Shown piece after piece: positions 37,410 to 47,371 of a stretch of 64,000 nt of DNA. The translations under genes and the position numbers were made by a program. This DNA is from JAEUIG01 sp046349775. Its GTDB lineage: Bacteria > Planctomycetota > Planctomycetia > Planctomycetales > Planctomycetaceae. The number at the start of each line of letters is the position of its first letter. Position 1 is the first letter of the stretch. The DNA is taken from positions 1 through 64,000 of the forward strand of contig JAXMBS010000025.1 of the NCBI GenBank assembly GCA_046349775.1, written 5' to 3'. Under the pieces are notes generated by a model, which searched no databases, was not told where the DNA came from, and saw only the letters and a list, made by a program, of their open reading frames with translations.

Positions 37410-37868
37410 TCACGGTCCGTCCGGAATCTCCGGATCCACGACGTTCGCCAGCAGCGACAGCGATTCCTGCCAGCCGAGGTAACAGAACTCGACCGGAATC
37501 ATCGGCGGCAGCCCGGTCTGGACGATTTCCATTTCGGTGCCGCAGGCAACCTTCTTCAGCGTGATCGTCACCTGTATCTCGCCCGGCATGTTCGGGTCTT
37601 CGAACTTGTCCGAATACCGCAGCCGTTCGCCGGGGACGAGTTCCTGATACGTGCCGCCGAACGAGTGGCTCTTCCCGGTGCTGAAGTTCGTGAACGACAT
37701 CCGGTAGCTGCCGCCGACGCGCGCATCAATGTGATGCACCTTCCCCGTGAATCCGTGTGGAGCAAGCCACTTGGCCATCGCGTCCGGATCGATGAAGGCA
37801 CGGTAAACCCGCTCCGGGGGTGCACGCAGGACACGGTGCAGGCGGACAGTTCCGGTCGCGTTGGACAT
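37410..37868 (-). CDS. SRPBCC (AHSA1-type) ligand-binding protein
   Basis: 152 aa from 37868 (MSNATGTVRLHRVLRAPPER). The AHSA1/START-like pattern is visible: RAPPERVYRAFIDPDAMAKW and LAPHGFTGKVHHIDARVGGS, then a central beta-sheet, ending FCYLGWQESLSLLANVVDPE. The family forms a helix-grip fold with a hydrophobic pocket; many members bind small ligands or act in stress responses. A longer upstream reading frame is not part of the domain. Ligand unknown. Confidence 0.85.
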   Translation of the reverse strand: MSNATGTVRLHRVLRAPPERVYRAFIDPDAMAKWLAPHGFTGKVHHIDARVGGSYRMSFTNFSTGKSHSFGGTYQELVPGERLRYSDKFEDPNMPGEIQVTITLKKVACGTEMEIVQTGLPPMIPVEFCYLGWQESLSLLANVVDPEIPDGP

Positions 37869-37918
37869 GGTGATCTCGTGAGGGTTCTTTGACGATTCTG
37901 GGTGACGGAATTCAGCGT

Positions 37919-38370
37919 TCACACAGACGTCGCACGGCAGGAGCCGAGATCGACACGGAAATCCCGGAATCTGGAGATTCTGAGAGTTCGCCAAAGTGCT
38001 CCCGAGGAATTCAGTTGGTACCTTTGGAATTCAGTCCACGGAGGAAACGGCTTGGGAATCATCGAGTGCCGAGGATTCGGACGGCGGAACGCGATCAAGA
38101 TCGAGGCCAGCGACAACACCAGCAACTGGCGGTGCGTCAGCATCAGATCGACGCGAATGTTCCAGCCCGCCGCAACGGCCTTGCTCGGCGACCGAAACAT
38201 GCACCCAGGCGATGGCCGTCGCCACGATGAAGTTGCCGCCACTGAAATGCCGACGTGCGGATCACCGCGATCGCCAGCAGCATCGCGAAGCCCACCGCCG
38301 CAAACACGTGCTCGGGGTGCCCAATAAATGGCTGAATTGGGGCAAAGATCAGTCGAATGACGGTATCCAT
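37919..38370 (-). pseudogene. Small multi-helix membrane protein, frameshifted
   Basis: From the ATG at 38370, one frame reads DTVIRLIFAPIQPFIGHPEH and VFAAVGFAMLLAIAVIRTSA. A second frame (about 38240-38160) gives GGNFIVATAIAWVHVSVAEQ. A third (about 38165-37990) gives AAGWNIRVDLMLTHRQLLVL and SLASILIAFRR. Read together they make a four-helix protein of roughly 100 aa. Two single-base changes would join them. Family not recognised. It lies just upstream of the SRPBCC gene and may share its transcript. Confidence 0.4.
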
Positions 38371-38556
38371 TGAAAACCTCGCTTCGCGGAACAGGGAAAC
38401 CCCGACTCTGGGGGGCAGCTCACTGCGCTCGAGGACCGCACAAAATCGGACACCGGCGCCGCCGAAGGGGCGCGAGACCGCGCGGAATATCACGCGAGAA
38501 ATCTCGAGTTCGGTCGAATCGCGAAGAGGTAGGAATTCCGCCCGCTGGTCACCGCG

Positions 38557-39378
38557 TCAATCCGCCAGCCCGTACCGCACAATGCACCACAGCGCCTGGA
38601 AGCCGTCCTTCCAGCCGATCTTCTTCCCCTGCTCGTAAGTCCGGCCGTGGTAGCTGATCGACATCTCGAACACCCGGTACTTGCGGCGGGCGATCCGGGC
38701 CGTCACCTCGGGTTCGAATCCGAACCGATTCTGCTTCAGCTTCGGCGCCACGTCCCGTACCACTTCCCGCGTGAAGAGCTTGTAACAAGTCTCCATGTCG
38801 GTCAGGTTCAGGTTCGTGAAGCAGTTAGAGAGCAGCGTCAGGAACTTGTTCCCCAGGTAATGCCAGAAGTACAGCACGCGGTGCGGCTGATCGCCGAGGA
38901 ACCGGCTGCCGTACACGACGTCCGCCCTCCCTTCGATGATCGGCTGCAACAATCGCGGGATCTCCGCCGGGTCGTATTCGAGATCGGCGTCCTGCACGAT
39001 CATTACGTCGCCGCTGGCCTTCTGGAGGCCGGTCCTCACGGCGGCCCCCTTGCCCTGGTTGACGTCGTGATAGTACACGGCGATCGACGTCAGCGGATCA
39101 TTTGAGTTCCCGGTCTCGTACTGCTTCAGCATGTCGCGCGTGCCGTCGCGGCTGCAGTCATCGACCAGGACGATCTCCTTCCGCAGCGGCACCGCCCGCA
39201 CGCGCTCCAGGATCTTTGGCAGCGATTCCTGTTCGTTGTAGACCGGCATCACGATCGACAGCAGGAAGCCCTCGGGAACCTCATAGATGCCAAGCTGCCG
39301 GCAGGCCGCCTCGCCCAGCATGTTCTGCATGGCGGCATGCCACGCAGCGGTGAAGGGAGGATGGGTTTCCGCGCCCAT
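38557..39378 (-). CDS. Family 2 glycosyltransferase (dolichyl-phosphate mannosyltransferase-like)
   Basis: 273 aa from the ATG at 39378 (MGAETHPPFTAAWHAAMQNM). GT-A motifs: LSIVMPVYNEQESLPKILER, VLVDDCSRDGTRDML, KGAAVRTGLQKASGDVMIVQ, then the DXD-type DADLEYDP and later SRFLGDQPHRVLYFWHYLGN. DMETCYKLFTREVV is the acceptor-loop motif typical of GT2 enzymes in the DPM1/GtrB group. It transfers a sugar to a lipid or polymer acceptor on the cytoplasmic membrane face. The open frame continues 150 codons upstream, but those residues carry no domain. Confidence 0.88.
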   Translation of the reverse strand: MGAETHPPFTAAWHAAMQNMLGEAACRQLGIYEVPEGFLLSIVMPVYNEQESLPKILERVRAVPLRKEIVLVDDCSRDGTRDMLKQYETGNSNDPLTSIAVYYHDVNQGKGAAVRTGLQKASGDVMIVQDADLEYDPAEIPRLLQPIIEGRADVVYGSRFLGDQPHRVLYFWHYLGNKFLTLLSNCFTNLNLTDMETCYKLFTREVVRDVAPKLKQNRFGFEPEVTARIARRKYRVFEMSISYHGRTYEQGKKIGWKDGFQALWCIVRYGLAD

Positions 39379-39641
39379 GGTGAGTCGAGAGTTGAGTTTC
39401 GAGAATTGAAGGCAGAACGACGGGAACGAATATCGGCACCAGTGTAGCGGGTTTGCCCGCCAACGAAATCTGCGGGCCGATCGCGAATCACGCCCCAGCC
39501 CGACAGCGGGCATGGACACGGCGTTACATCCGCTGGAATCGCTCCAACCGGCGGGGTAGACTCGCTCAGGAGTTGCGACAAATCCGCCCGGCCGCCAGCC
39601 GTCGAGCGGCTCCACCCCGGTTCCTTCGCCTGCCTCTCCTC

Positions 39642-40835
39642 GTGAACGCGTTCTCAAAATCCCTGTATGCCACGGACGATCAGCTTTCGACCCCCGGCAA
39701 GACGCTGATCGATCACGCGACATCGGGCCTGCTGCTGGCCGGTTCGGACCAGTGGGCGATTCGCACGCGGACCCTGCATGGAGGCGTGTCCGAGGGGGTC
39801 GAGGTAATCGATCTGTGCAACGGCCCAATGACCCTCTCGGTGCTGCCGACGCGCGGGATGGGCATCTGGCGGGCCCAATACAAAGATCTGCGGCTCGGCT
39901 GGGACTCTCCGGTCCGGCGTCCGGTGCATCCGCAGCATGTGGATGCCTTGGCCCGCAACGGACTCGGCTGGCTGGACGGTTTCAACGAACTCGTGTGCCG
40001 TTGCGGCCTGGCGTTCAATGGTCCGCCGGGAAAGGACGACGCCGCGCGTAACGGCGTTGAGGCACAGCTCACGCTGCACGGACGGATCGCAAATGTCCCG
40101 GCGCACTCCGTCTCGATCAACGTGGACCCGACGTCCCCGGGCACGCTCTCGGTCTCGGGCGTCGTCGACGAGACGACGTTCTTCGGCCCCGCGCTGCGGC
40201 TGTCAACCACCATCAGCACGCGCGCCGGCTCGAACAGCTTCACGGTCGCGGACGAGATTACGAATCTCGGCGGACACGACGCCGAACTGGAACTGCTGTA
40301 TCACATCAACTTTGGTCCACCGTTTCTGGAGGCCGGCGCGTCGTTCCATTGTCCTGCGCGGGTCGTCGCGCCGCGGAACGCGCACGCGGCGAACGACATC
40401 GACACGTATCAGAAATACCTCGGTCCCACGCCCGGCTACGAAGAGCAAGTCTACTTCTTCGACCTGATCCCGGACGCGCAGAACGAAACCCTGGCCCTGC
40501 TGCGGACGGCCGACGGCGAACGAGGCGTGAGCGTGCACTTCGATCGCGAACAGTTGCCCTGCTTCACCGTCTGGAAGTGCACGCAGCCGCTCGCGGACGG
40601 ATATGTCACGGGCCTGGAGCCGGGAACGAATTATCCGAACTTCCGCGCCTACGAGCGGCGGCAGGGACGCGTCGTGCGACTGGCCCCCGGCCAGACGTAC
40701 GCAGCCCGTGTCCGTGTGGAAGCCCACGACTCGGGCCGCACGGTCGCGGCACTGCAGGAGCGGATCGCGGCGCTCCAGATTCGGTCCGGCCCCGTCGTGC
40801 ATCGCCGGCCGACGCCGCCCTACTGCGAGGAATAG
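39642..40835 (+). CDS. DUF4432 family protein (aldose 1-epimerase-like)
   Basis: 397 aa from a GTG at 39642. Motifs of the galactose-mutarotase-like fold are visible: VEVIDLCNGPMTLSVLPTRG, MGIWRAQYKDLRLGWDSPV, FNELVCRCGLAFNGPPG, LELLYHINFGPPFLEAGASF and LADGYVTGLEPGTNYPNFRA. DUF4432 members keep the epimerase beta-sandwich, but the substrate is unknown. No ATG in frame near the start; the GTG is the best option. Convergent with the CDF gene (10 bases between stops). Confidence 0.8.
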   Translation: MNAFSKSLYATDDQLSTPGKTLIDHATSGLLLAGSDQWAIRTRTLHGGVSEGVEVIDLCNGPMTLSVLPTRGMGIWRAQYKDLRLGWDSPVRRPVHPQHVDALARNGLGWLDGFNELVCRCGLAFNGPPGKDDAARNGVEAQLTLHGRIANVPAHSVSINVDPTSPGTLSVSGVVDETTFFGPALRLSTTISTRAGSNSFTVADEITNLGGHDAELELLYHINFGPPFLEAGASFHCPARVVAPRNAHAANDIDTYQKYLGPTPGYEEQVYFFDLIPDAQNETLALLRTADGERGVSVHFDREQLPCFTVWKCTQPLADGYVTGLEPGTNYPNFRAYERRQGRVVRLAPGQTYAARVRVEAHDSGRTVAALQERIAALQIRSGPVVHRRPTPPYCEE

Positions 40836-40845
40836 CGGGGAGCCG

Positions 40846-41862
40846 TCAGTGATCCCCTGCGAAGTACGGCTCCACGTGCACGACCACTTCGCGCACCGCC
40901 GGCCAGTCGGACTGGATCGCCGCCCGCACATGCTGCGTGATGACGTGCGCGTCGGCCACGTTCATCTGCGGATCGACTTCGATGTCGATATCGACGTGCG
41001 CATCCGGACCCGCATGCTGGATCCGCACCTTTTCGACGCCTCGCACGCCGGAGACGCGCAATGTGGAGGTGCGCACCTGCTCGAAATGCGCTGAGTCCGG
41101 CGCGCGATCGAGGACCTGGTGATAGTTGTGCACGGCCGCGGCGGCGCCCAGGCTGATCATCACCACTGCGAGCAACATGGCGCTCAAGTGATCGATCAGA
41201 TGCCCGAGGGCCGGCAGTGCGCTGGCCATGAGCAGTCCGACCGCCGCAATCACGCTGGTCGCCGCATCAATCCGGTAGTGATAGGCTTCCGCCATCAGCG
41301 CCGTACTTTCCTGCCGCAGACCAATACGCCGCACGAGACGCGCGCTTAACTCCAGGATGACGGCGCAGCCCGCCGGCAGGCACCACGCCCAATGCCGGAC
41401 TTCGCCTGCCGCCGGTGAGCGCATTGCGCCCCACAGATTCTGCGTAGCCAGCCACAGTCCGGCCGCACACACCAGCAGCCCCAGCTGCAGCCCGGCCAGC
41501 GGTTCGACCCGGCCGTGTCCGAACGGGTGGTTTTCATCCGGGGGCCGCGCCGCATAGTGGATCGCCAGCACGATGCCGACGCTGGCGAGGACGTCGAACA
41601 TGCTCGAAAACGCGTCCACGAACAGCGCCGCGTAACCGAGGATCAAGCCTCCTACGAGTTCCACGACGATGACAGCGGTCCGCAAGGCCATCCCGATCCA
41701 CGCTACGCGCAATAGCTCACGGGCGCGCTCTTGCCGTCGCAGCTCTGTATCGCGAGACGGCGCAACCGGTTCGGGAAACGCGTTACCGTTCGACGAGGGA
41801 GAACCGGCCATCACTGATCCTGGTCGTGGGGCAGACCTGAACTGCCGCGTCGGCGATTTCAC
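40846..41862 (-). CDS. Cation diffusion facilitator (CDF) transporter
   Basis: 338 aa from a GTG at 41862, which overlaps the upstream stop as GTGA; an ATG at 41811 (MAGSPSSNG) is an alternative. Six membrane helices lie in the N-terminal two thirds, with the CDF metal site GYAALFVDAFSSMFD and RPPDENHPFGHGRVEPLAGL. The second HxxxD-type site is MAEAYHYRIDAATSVIAAVG, and the cytoplasmic C-terminal domain is DAHVDIDIEVDPQMNVADAH. Zn2+/Fe2+/Mn2+ efflux by proton exchange is the usual role; the metal cannot be told. Confidence 0.88.
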   Translation of the reverse strand: MKSPTRQFRSAPRPGSVMAGSPSSNGNAFPEPVAPSRDTELRRQERARELLRVAWIGMALRTAVIVVELVGGLILGYAALFVDAFSSMFDVLASVGIVLAIHYAARPPDENHPFGHGRVEPLAGLQLGLLVCAAGLWLATQNLWGAMRSPAAGEVRHWAWCLPAGCAVILELSARLVRRIGLRQESTALMAEAYHYRIDAATSVIAAVGLLMASALPALGHLIDHLSAMLLAVVMISLGAAAAVHNYHQVLDRAPDSAHFEQVRTSTLRVSGVRGVEKVRIQHAGPDAHVDIDIEVDPQMNVADAHVITQHVRAAIQSDWPAVREVVVHVEPYFAGDH

Positions 41863-43298
41863 GCCAGCAGTTCCTGGATGACATGGCCGGAGACGTCGGT
41901 CAGCCGGAAATCGCGCCCCTGCGAGCGGTACGTCAGCCGCAGATGGTCGAGCCCCATCAGATGCAGGATCGTCGCCTGCACGTCAAACACTTCGGTCGGC
42001 CGCTCAACCGCCATGAACCCCAATTCATCCGTCCCCCCCAGCGTCAGCCCCGGCTTCACTCCGGCGCTGACCATCCAGAACGTCCCCGCGAACGGGTGGT
42101 GGTCGCGTCCGGTGCGTCGCGTCCGGCCGTGCCTCGTCAATCGGCGTACGGCCGAATTCCGCCCCCCACACCACGAGAGTCTCGTCCAGCAGGCCGCGCT
42201 TGCTTCACGTCGGTCAACAGCGCGGCGATCGCTGCGATCCACCGACGCGTACCGCGGCAGCGCCCCAGCAGGTCCGCCGCCGTATCGCCATGATGGTCCC
42301 AATCCAGATCAACGGATTGCACGGTCCGCACGCCGCATCAATCAAGCATCGCGCCAGCAGTGGTGTTGGCGGTGATTGCCCCGGCTCAGCCCCGTACAGA
42401 TCCTGTATGTGCTTCGGCTCCCGGCTGAGGTCGACCAGTTCCAGCGCCGAGGTCTGCATCCGGCACGCCAGTTCAAAGCGGCGATCCGCGTGCTGATCTC
42501 CGGGTCGCCGACCACGTCGCGCCGCAGGCCGTTCAGCGCATTGATCGTATCGACCGTGCGACGGCGCGCATCGGCAGTGATGCCTGGTGGATTCGTCAGG
42601 AACTGCACGGGGCCCCACAGCGGCAAAACAGCACCCTGATGTATCGACGGCAGGGCCACCTCCACGCCCCCGAACCGCCGCGCGACGGCAGATTCGACAA
42701 CAGCACGATAAACGACGGCAGATTGGCGTTCTCGCTCCCCAGTCCATAACTGAGCCACGATCCCAGGCTCGGCCGCCCCTCCAGAGGCGCTCCGGTCAGC
42801 AGCGTCAGTTGCGCAAACGGATGATCGAACACCCGCTCGTCGAATTTCATCCCCTTCAGAAACGAGAGCTGATCGGCAACGCCGGCAATATGCGGCAGCA
42901 GTTCGGACACGAACGCTCCGGACTCGCCGTGCTGCCGGAAGTGGTACGGTGAACCGAGCAGCTTTGAGGGGCTTTCTTGTTCCGCGGCGCAACTGGGCGA
43001 AGCGCACGTCGCCGACCGACTCGCGGTCCGCCGTCTTGCCGTTCAGATCGTTCGGCTTCGGCTTGTAATCGGTCAGTCGAGTTGCGACGGCGCCCCCGCC
43101 ATGAACAGAAAAATCAGGTGCTTGGCCTTGGCGAGCGCCCGGCGGCGGCTTTCAGTCCGGCACATGCTGTCGCAGCACTCGCCGGGGGTGCCGGATGGAG
43201 CAGCGACGCCAGCAGCAAGGCCCCCATCCACTGCTGCCGCGAGACAGGAACGCCCGCCGGTTCAGCAGATCAACAGGATCTAACGCCGGGCAACTCAC
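41859..43298 (-). pseudogene. DUF1501 family protein, multiply frameshifted
   Basis: The reading passes through several frames. The start is DPVDLLNRRAFLSR (GTG at 43298). Next come SELLPHIAGVADQLSFLKGM and GRPSLGSWLSYGLGSENANL, then PSFIVLLSNLPS. LPLWGPVQFLTNPPGITADA and ALELVDLSREPKHIQDLYG follow, and the last segment is GTFWMVSAGVKPGLTLGGTD with VIQELLA before the stop. This is the full DUF1501 (sulfatase-like secreted) order. At least five frame changes in 1.4 kb. In planctomycetes DUF1501 genes pair with PSD1 genes, as here. Confidence 0.8.
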
Positions 43299-43337
43299 GG
43301 ACCTATTTCCTGTTTCCCATTTCAGCACCACGACCCA

Positions 43338-45590
43338 CTACTCTTTCGTTATCGTCTCATCCAGGCTCAGTAGCACGTTCACGGGGACCGCATATGCCGC
43401 CCCATGCTTGCAAGTTCCGCTGCGGGAATCTCGCCGCCGCGTCCGCACCACCAACAAGTGCAAATGCTGCATCCCTATCGCCCGTCAGTCGATTGTGCTC
43501 TGCAGCGTACAGTCGCTGCAACACCGAGAGTTCCTGGTCGCCCGGCGCACGTCCGACACATAGCCGGAATCCGCGGGCGATCGCCGCAGCCGGCGTGCCG
43601 TCAGTCTCGTCGAGCATCCGCCCGGCCAGGTACACCGCCGCCTCGATCAAGACCGGATCATTGAGCGTCACCAGCGCCTGCAGCGGGTTCGTCGTACGTT
43701 CGCGGCGCGTGCAGGTCGACGTCCGGTTCGGCGCGTCAAACATGGCAAAACTCGGATACAGCGTCCGCCGTTTCCAGTGTGTATACAGCCCGCGTCGATA
43801 CCGGTTCTCGTCCGGGCTGACTTTCCAGGCAAAGCTGGCGAACTCGACGTTTTCCGACGTTCCCGGCGGCTGCCAGGGAAAGACGCTCGGCCCGCCCAGC
43901 TTCGTCGAGAGCAGTCCCGACGCCGCCAGGCGATGTCCCGCACGACCTCCCGCATCAACACGGAATCGCGGCCCGCGCGCCAGCAGCCGATTCTGCGGAT
44001 CGCGCTCCTGCTGTTGCGGCGTGACCTGCGACGACTGCCGATACGTCGCCGAGCATGCCAGCCGCCGCAAGACGCGCTTCTGGCTCCACTCCGACCGACG
44101 GAATTCAACTGCCAGCCAGTCCAGCAACTGCGGATGCGACGGCGGCTCTCCCCGTACGCCGAAATCCTCGCTGGTCCGCACCAATCCTGTCCCGAACAGC
44201 GATTCCCACAACCGGTTGACCGCCACGCGCGCTGTCAGCGGGTTGTCCTCGTCGATCAGCCAGCAGGCCAGCGACAGGCAGTCCCCCTCGCCGCACCGCG
44301 CGGCGTGCAGAAAACCGGGAACGCCGGGCTCGACCACCTCGCCATCCTCAGTCGCCGAACCGCGCACCTTGAGGTGCGTCACATTCGGCTGGTCTCGCTC
44401 TTCGAGCACGAGCGCGGTCGCTGTCTCGCCACAGAGCGGCGACTCCGCGTCGAGTTCGCTGCCTGCGTACTTCGGCCCCGCCACTTCTTCAATCGAGTTG
44501 TTCAGGATCGCGTACGCTCGTAGTACTCGCGTTGCGTCAGGGGTGAACTTGTGGTTGTGGCACTGCGCACAACTGAACGTAAGACCAAACCACGTCGAGC
44601 CGAGCGTGTTGACGCGGTCGACCAGCATGTCGAAGCGATTCGTCGTCACATCCGGCGCGACGGCCGAGTTCCGCAGAAAACCGGTGGCGACGTGCTGCCA
44701 GTCCGTGGCGTCTGGCAGCAGGTCCCCCGCCAGTTGCTCGACGGTGAACTGATCGAACGGCAGATCGCGATTGAGCGCGTCGATCACCCAGTCGCGATAC
44801 AGCCACATTGTCCGCGTCGCGTCGAACTCAAAGCCGTTCGTATCTGCATACCGCCGCTTTGAGTCCAGCCAGCGGATCGCCCATTTCTCACCGAAATGCG
44901 GCGATGCATGGCAACCGATCCACCAGCCGCTCGACCGCGCTCGGCGCGTCGTCGGCCACCAAGCTCGTCAACGTCCTCCGGCGTCGGCAGCAGCCCCAGC
45001 AGGTCTCCAGCGACAACCGCCGGATCGTCGCGCGATCGGCCTCGGATGCGACGCCAGGCGATCGACTCACGCTGCACAGGGAGACAAACGCGTCGATCAC
45101 GTCTCGCGACCAGCCGGGATCCGCCGTTCTCGGCGGCCGCGCCGCGTGCGGTTTCACGAACGCCCAATGCCGCGCGTCCTCCGGCCTCGGCGCCCGCCTC
45201 GATCCATTCGCGCAATCGTTCGACGTCCCCCGAGACAGCGGCGACGCGCCCAGCGGCGTTTCGCACGGCCGGATCCTCGGCCGTGATTCGCGCCAGCAGT
45301 TCCGAATGTGCGGGATCGCCGGCGATGATCGGCGTCGCGGCCAGGCGCCCATCGCACGGAAGGCCGAGCACGCAAGTCCAGACCGCAGTCGGCCTCCTGC
45401 CGGTCCGGCCGTGACAGCGATAGCAGTGGTTTGCCAATAACGGCCGGATGTCGGTGGCGAACTCCACCGGAGGTTCCGGCCGGTTATCGAATACGACCGG
45501 CGGCGGCTCGACCGGCGACGCGACATCCTCCGCCGGCGGCCCGGAACGGCGGCCGTCATCGGGTGCCGGAGAAGTCAATTCGCGGCACAC
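43338..45590 (-). pseudogene. PSCyt1-DUF1549-DUF1553 protein, frameshifted
   Basis: The N-terminal cytochrome-like domain has DIRPLLANHCYRCHG (CxxCH haem motif). DUF1549 is visible in shifted frames (DVIDAFVSLCS, ADRATIRRLSLET, and VADDAPSAVERLVDRLP). The DUF1553 half is intact from 44808 to 43357: MWLYRDWVIDALNRDLPFDQ, then FTVEQLAGDLLPDATD, then TARVAVNRLWESLFGTGLVR and NPLQALVTLNDPVLIEAAVY. A last frame change leads to NVLLSLDETITKE and a stop at 43338. It pairs with the DUF1501 gene 40 bases downstream. Probably intact in life. Confidence 0.85.
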
Positions 45591-45945
45591 TTCGCGTGCA
45601 TCGACATCCGCAGGTCGACGCTCGACCGGCCGCTCATCGGATCAGCGACCAGGGTTTCTGCCGCTCTCGGCGACCAGACTGGCGGTTTCGCAGCGTCGTC
45701 CCTCGAGTCGCAGCCAGAACAACCCTCCCCCGGCGCCGCGAGCGACCAGCGGGCCGCTCAACCAGTTGCCGCTCGAAACCAGCAGCCTTTGGGCTTGAGC
45801 GCCCCACGAGAGACAGGCGACGGCGGGTGCAGGGAACTGGATCGCAAGTTCTTCATCGTACCACCACGCCCGACCAGACGTCAACCACGAAATCCGCCAA
45901 CTGGAATCCGGGTAGTGAGATGGTACGAAAAATCTTTTCGCAGAT
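45591..45945. other. Stretch without an assigned gene
   Basis: About 355 bases upstream of the broken PSD1 gene. The minus strand is open over much of it and carries AVACLSWGAQAQRLLVSSGN, which looks like one WD40-type blade, but no start, repeats or partner blades are seen. It could be a decayed propeller gene or chance. Confidence 0.25.
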
Positions 45946-46152
45946 TCATCTAAACGGCAACGAAGAGACCAAGACCAGCGCGATACCCAAGACCATCGAC
46001 AGCACGGCAAAGAACAACAACCAGCGAAACGCCCAAGACCTAGCCGATTCCTCCGCTGCTTTCTGCGACGCTTGCCATTGTCGATTGTTTTCGTCGGTTG
46101 CTTCTTTGTTGGCGGCGAGGGCCTTGTGGCCGTTGTCCCGTATTTGGGTCAA
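45946..46152 (-). CDS. Small single-pass membrane protein
   Basis: 68 aa from a TTG at 46152: a charged Gln/Glu-rich N-terminal segment (KALAANKEATDENNRQWQAS) with coiled-coil character, then a C-terminal helix AFRWLLFFAVLSMVLGIALV. No family recognised. The TTG start is the only option in frame. GC content is lower than in the surroundings. Possibly a real orphan gene at the edge of the decayed island. Confidence 0.45.
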   Translation of the reverse strand: MTQIRDNGHKALAANKEATDENNRQWQASQKAAEESARSWAFRWLLFFAVLSMVLGIALVLVSSLPFR

Positions 46153-46200
46153 AGCTCGATGATCTGACGCTCGGATTCAGTCATTGATTCCCATGAAAAA

Positions 46201-46221
46201 CCCCCGGCTCATCACCGGGGG
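46201..46221 (-). terminator. Terminator-like hairpin 1
   Basis: The 7-bp stem CCCCCGG/CCGGGGG has a seven-base loop and is followed on the minus strand by TTTTTCATGG. The same design (stem, T run, CATG) recurs at 47337 and 47777. Confidence 0.6.
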
Positions 46222-46227
46222 TCCATT

Positions 46228-46333
46228 CTACTACGCCATCGCTATCGTACGGACGATCCATCGTCCACAGTTCCTGCGTAATCCCCGCCTGCATCGCCGG
46301 GGTGAGCCTGTGGCGGCCTCCGGCGTTCGGCGG
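46228..46333 (-). pseudogene. Transposase C-terminal remnant 1 (IS1-like tail)
   Basis: It encodes GGRHRLTPAMQAGITQELWT followed by a Met-Asp-rich tail and no upstream transposase body. TPAMxAGxT...LW is the usual C-terminal signature of IS1-type DDE transposases. Over 67 bases it matches remnant 2 (47372-47478) with eight mismatches by eye. It ends just before hairpin 1. Confidence 0.5.
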
Positions 46334-46349
46334 CGTGTTACAATCCGCC

Positions 46350-46625
46350 ATGCCCGCCACCCGCCGCCGCCGGTTTCTGAAACGCGCTGCCTGTATTACG
46401 ACGGCGATCATGATGCTGTTGCGTATTGGCGTCATGCGTCACCAGTTATCCCGTGGTGACGGATTTGTGCTCGTTAGGAACCGATTGTACGCCCGACCTT
46501 TCGTCCGACTCCTGCGCGGCAGGTCGTTGAATTCGTGTATGCGCCGATCATCTTCTACGTGGATGCCGATTTGCAGTGCGGAGGCTGCAAAGGTACATGC
46601 AGTGGTGCGCGATCACGTATTGTAA
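46350..46625 (+). pseudogene. Small membrane-protein family, copy A (degraded)
   Basis: Begins PATRRRRFLKRAACITTAIM, like copy D (SDTRPRRFVRRVVMALAVAV), and has a downstream frame with VYAPIIFYVDADLQCGG. That corresponds to copy D's AFAPILVYAESDMLGAE. The frame is lost near 46440. TACAAT lies five bases before the ATG. Confidence 0.5.
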
Positions 46626-46652
46626 AGCAATTGACCGTGACTGGGCATTGCC

Positions 46653-47025
46653 CCGCCGGAATCGTCAGACGCGCATTGATAGCGCTGGCAGTCGCGGTGC
46701 TGATGGTCAGCGGCTACGTCGGCAGTTGGGGGGCCTTGTTCTGGTGGAGCAGGACATTTTCGAACCGCGGGTCATGGGTTGGACTGCCACCGCCGATCAG
46801 ACCATCTGCGCTTGCCTCGGCTCTACGCTGAAAGTGACCTGCCAGCGGCAAAGCAATGCACAACTTCGCTGCAGTGCTTTTGGCACAGATCGAGCAAGCC
46901 CAGTCTGCCCGGAGAGTCGCGTCACGAATAGCCACCACGCCCGAATTCCGGAGCGGCGAATTTCAAATGTCCACTACTGCCCACTGCCGGGTAGTGGGGT
47001 CATTCGAAAATCTTTCGCGGAATGA
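46653..47025 (+). pseudogene. Small membrane-protein family, copy B (degraded)
   Basis: PAGIVRRALIALAVAVLMVS, then GYVGSWGALFWWS, parallels copy D (RFVRRVVMALAVAVLLPVWY, then VGAWLSIGW). It has no start codon of its own and runs into copy A upstream. The rest is scrambled over frames. Confidence 0.45.
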
Positions 47026-47305
47026 ACCAGCGAGCCACGGCACGGTTTTCATTCTCCAAGTGCGCGATGACACCCTCGCAATACTCGCGGTAGCGAACGC
47101 CTTTGGCAGTTCCGGGTGATCGAAGTAGTAGACGAGCGGCGAATATACGATCTCCCAGATCGGCACGACTGCCGGAAGGTGGCGTTTACAGAGAGGCCGG
47201 AGATAGGTGCCCCGCAGAAGCGTACCCCGACGGCAATAGCACCGCGCCTGCCGTCCACAAGGCGATGCGTTTCAAGAGCTGACGGTGTTTGCGAGATTCC
47301 GCCAT
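47000..47305 (-). pseudogene. Small membrane-protein family, copy C (degraded)
   Basis: From an ATG at 47305: AESRKHRQLLKRIALWTAGA, then VLLPSGYAS, then a stop; a shifted frame continues IWEIVYSPLVYYFDHPELPK and, in a third frame, YREYCEGVIAHLENENRAVA before a stop at 47000. The YSPLVYYFDHPELP motif is the family core also seen in copies A and D. TACAAT lies seven bases before the ATG. Confidence 0.5.
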
Positions 47306-47336
47306 GTCCCACATTGTACCACGGGCGCATGAAAAG

Positions 47337-47355
47337 CCCCGCCAGACCGGCGGGG
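47337..47355 (-). terminator. Terminator-like hairpin 2
   Basis: The stem CCCCGCC/GGCGGGG has a five-base loop and is followed on the minus strand by CTTTTCATGCGCCCGTGG. The flank matches that of hairpin 3 nearly base for base. Confidence 0.6.
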
Positions 47356-47371
47356 TGCGGAGCGATTCGGC

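Noticed and set aside
38557..39828. 423-aa version of the glycosyltransferase
   Set aside because: The extra 150 N-terminal residues are Arg/Ser/Pro-rich without domain; the GT2 fold begins shortly after the ATG at 39378.
42977..44752. Open frame of 591 codons on the plus strand
   Set aside because: Opposite to the DUF1553 half of PSD1, which has clear family motifs; the plus frame is Ser/Arg-rich and featureless.
45642..46010. Possible WD40-type protein on the minus strand
   Set aside because: Only one blade-like stretch (AVACLSWGAQAQRLLVSSGN), no start and no repeats; kept only as an unassigned region.
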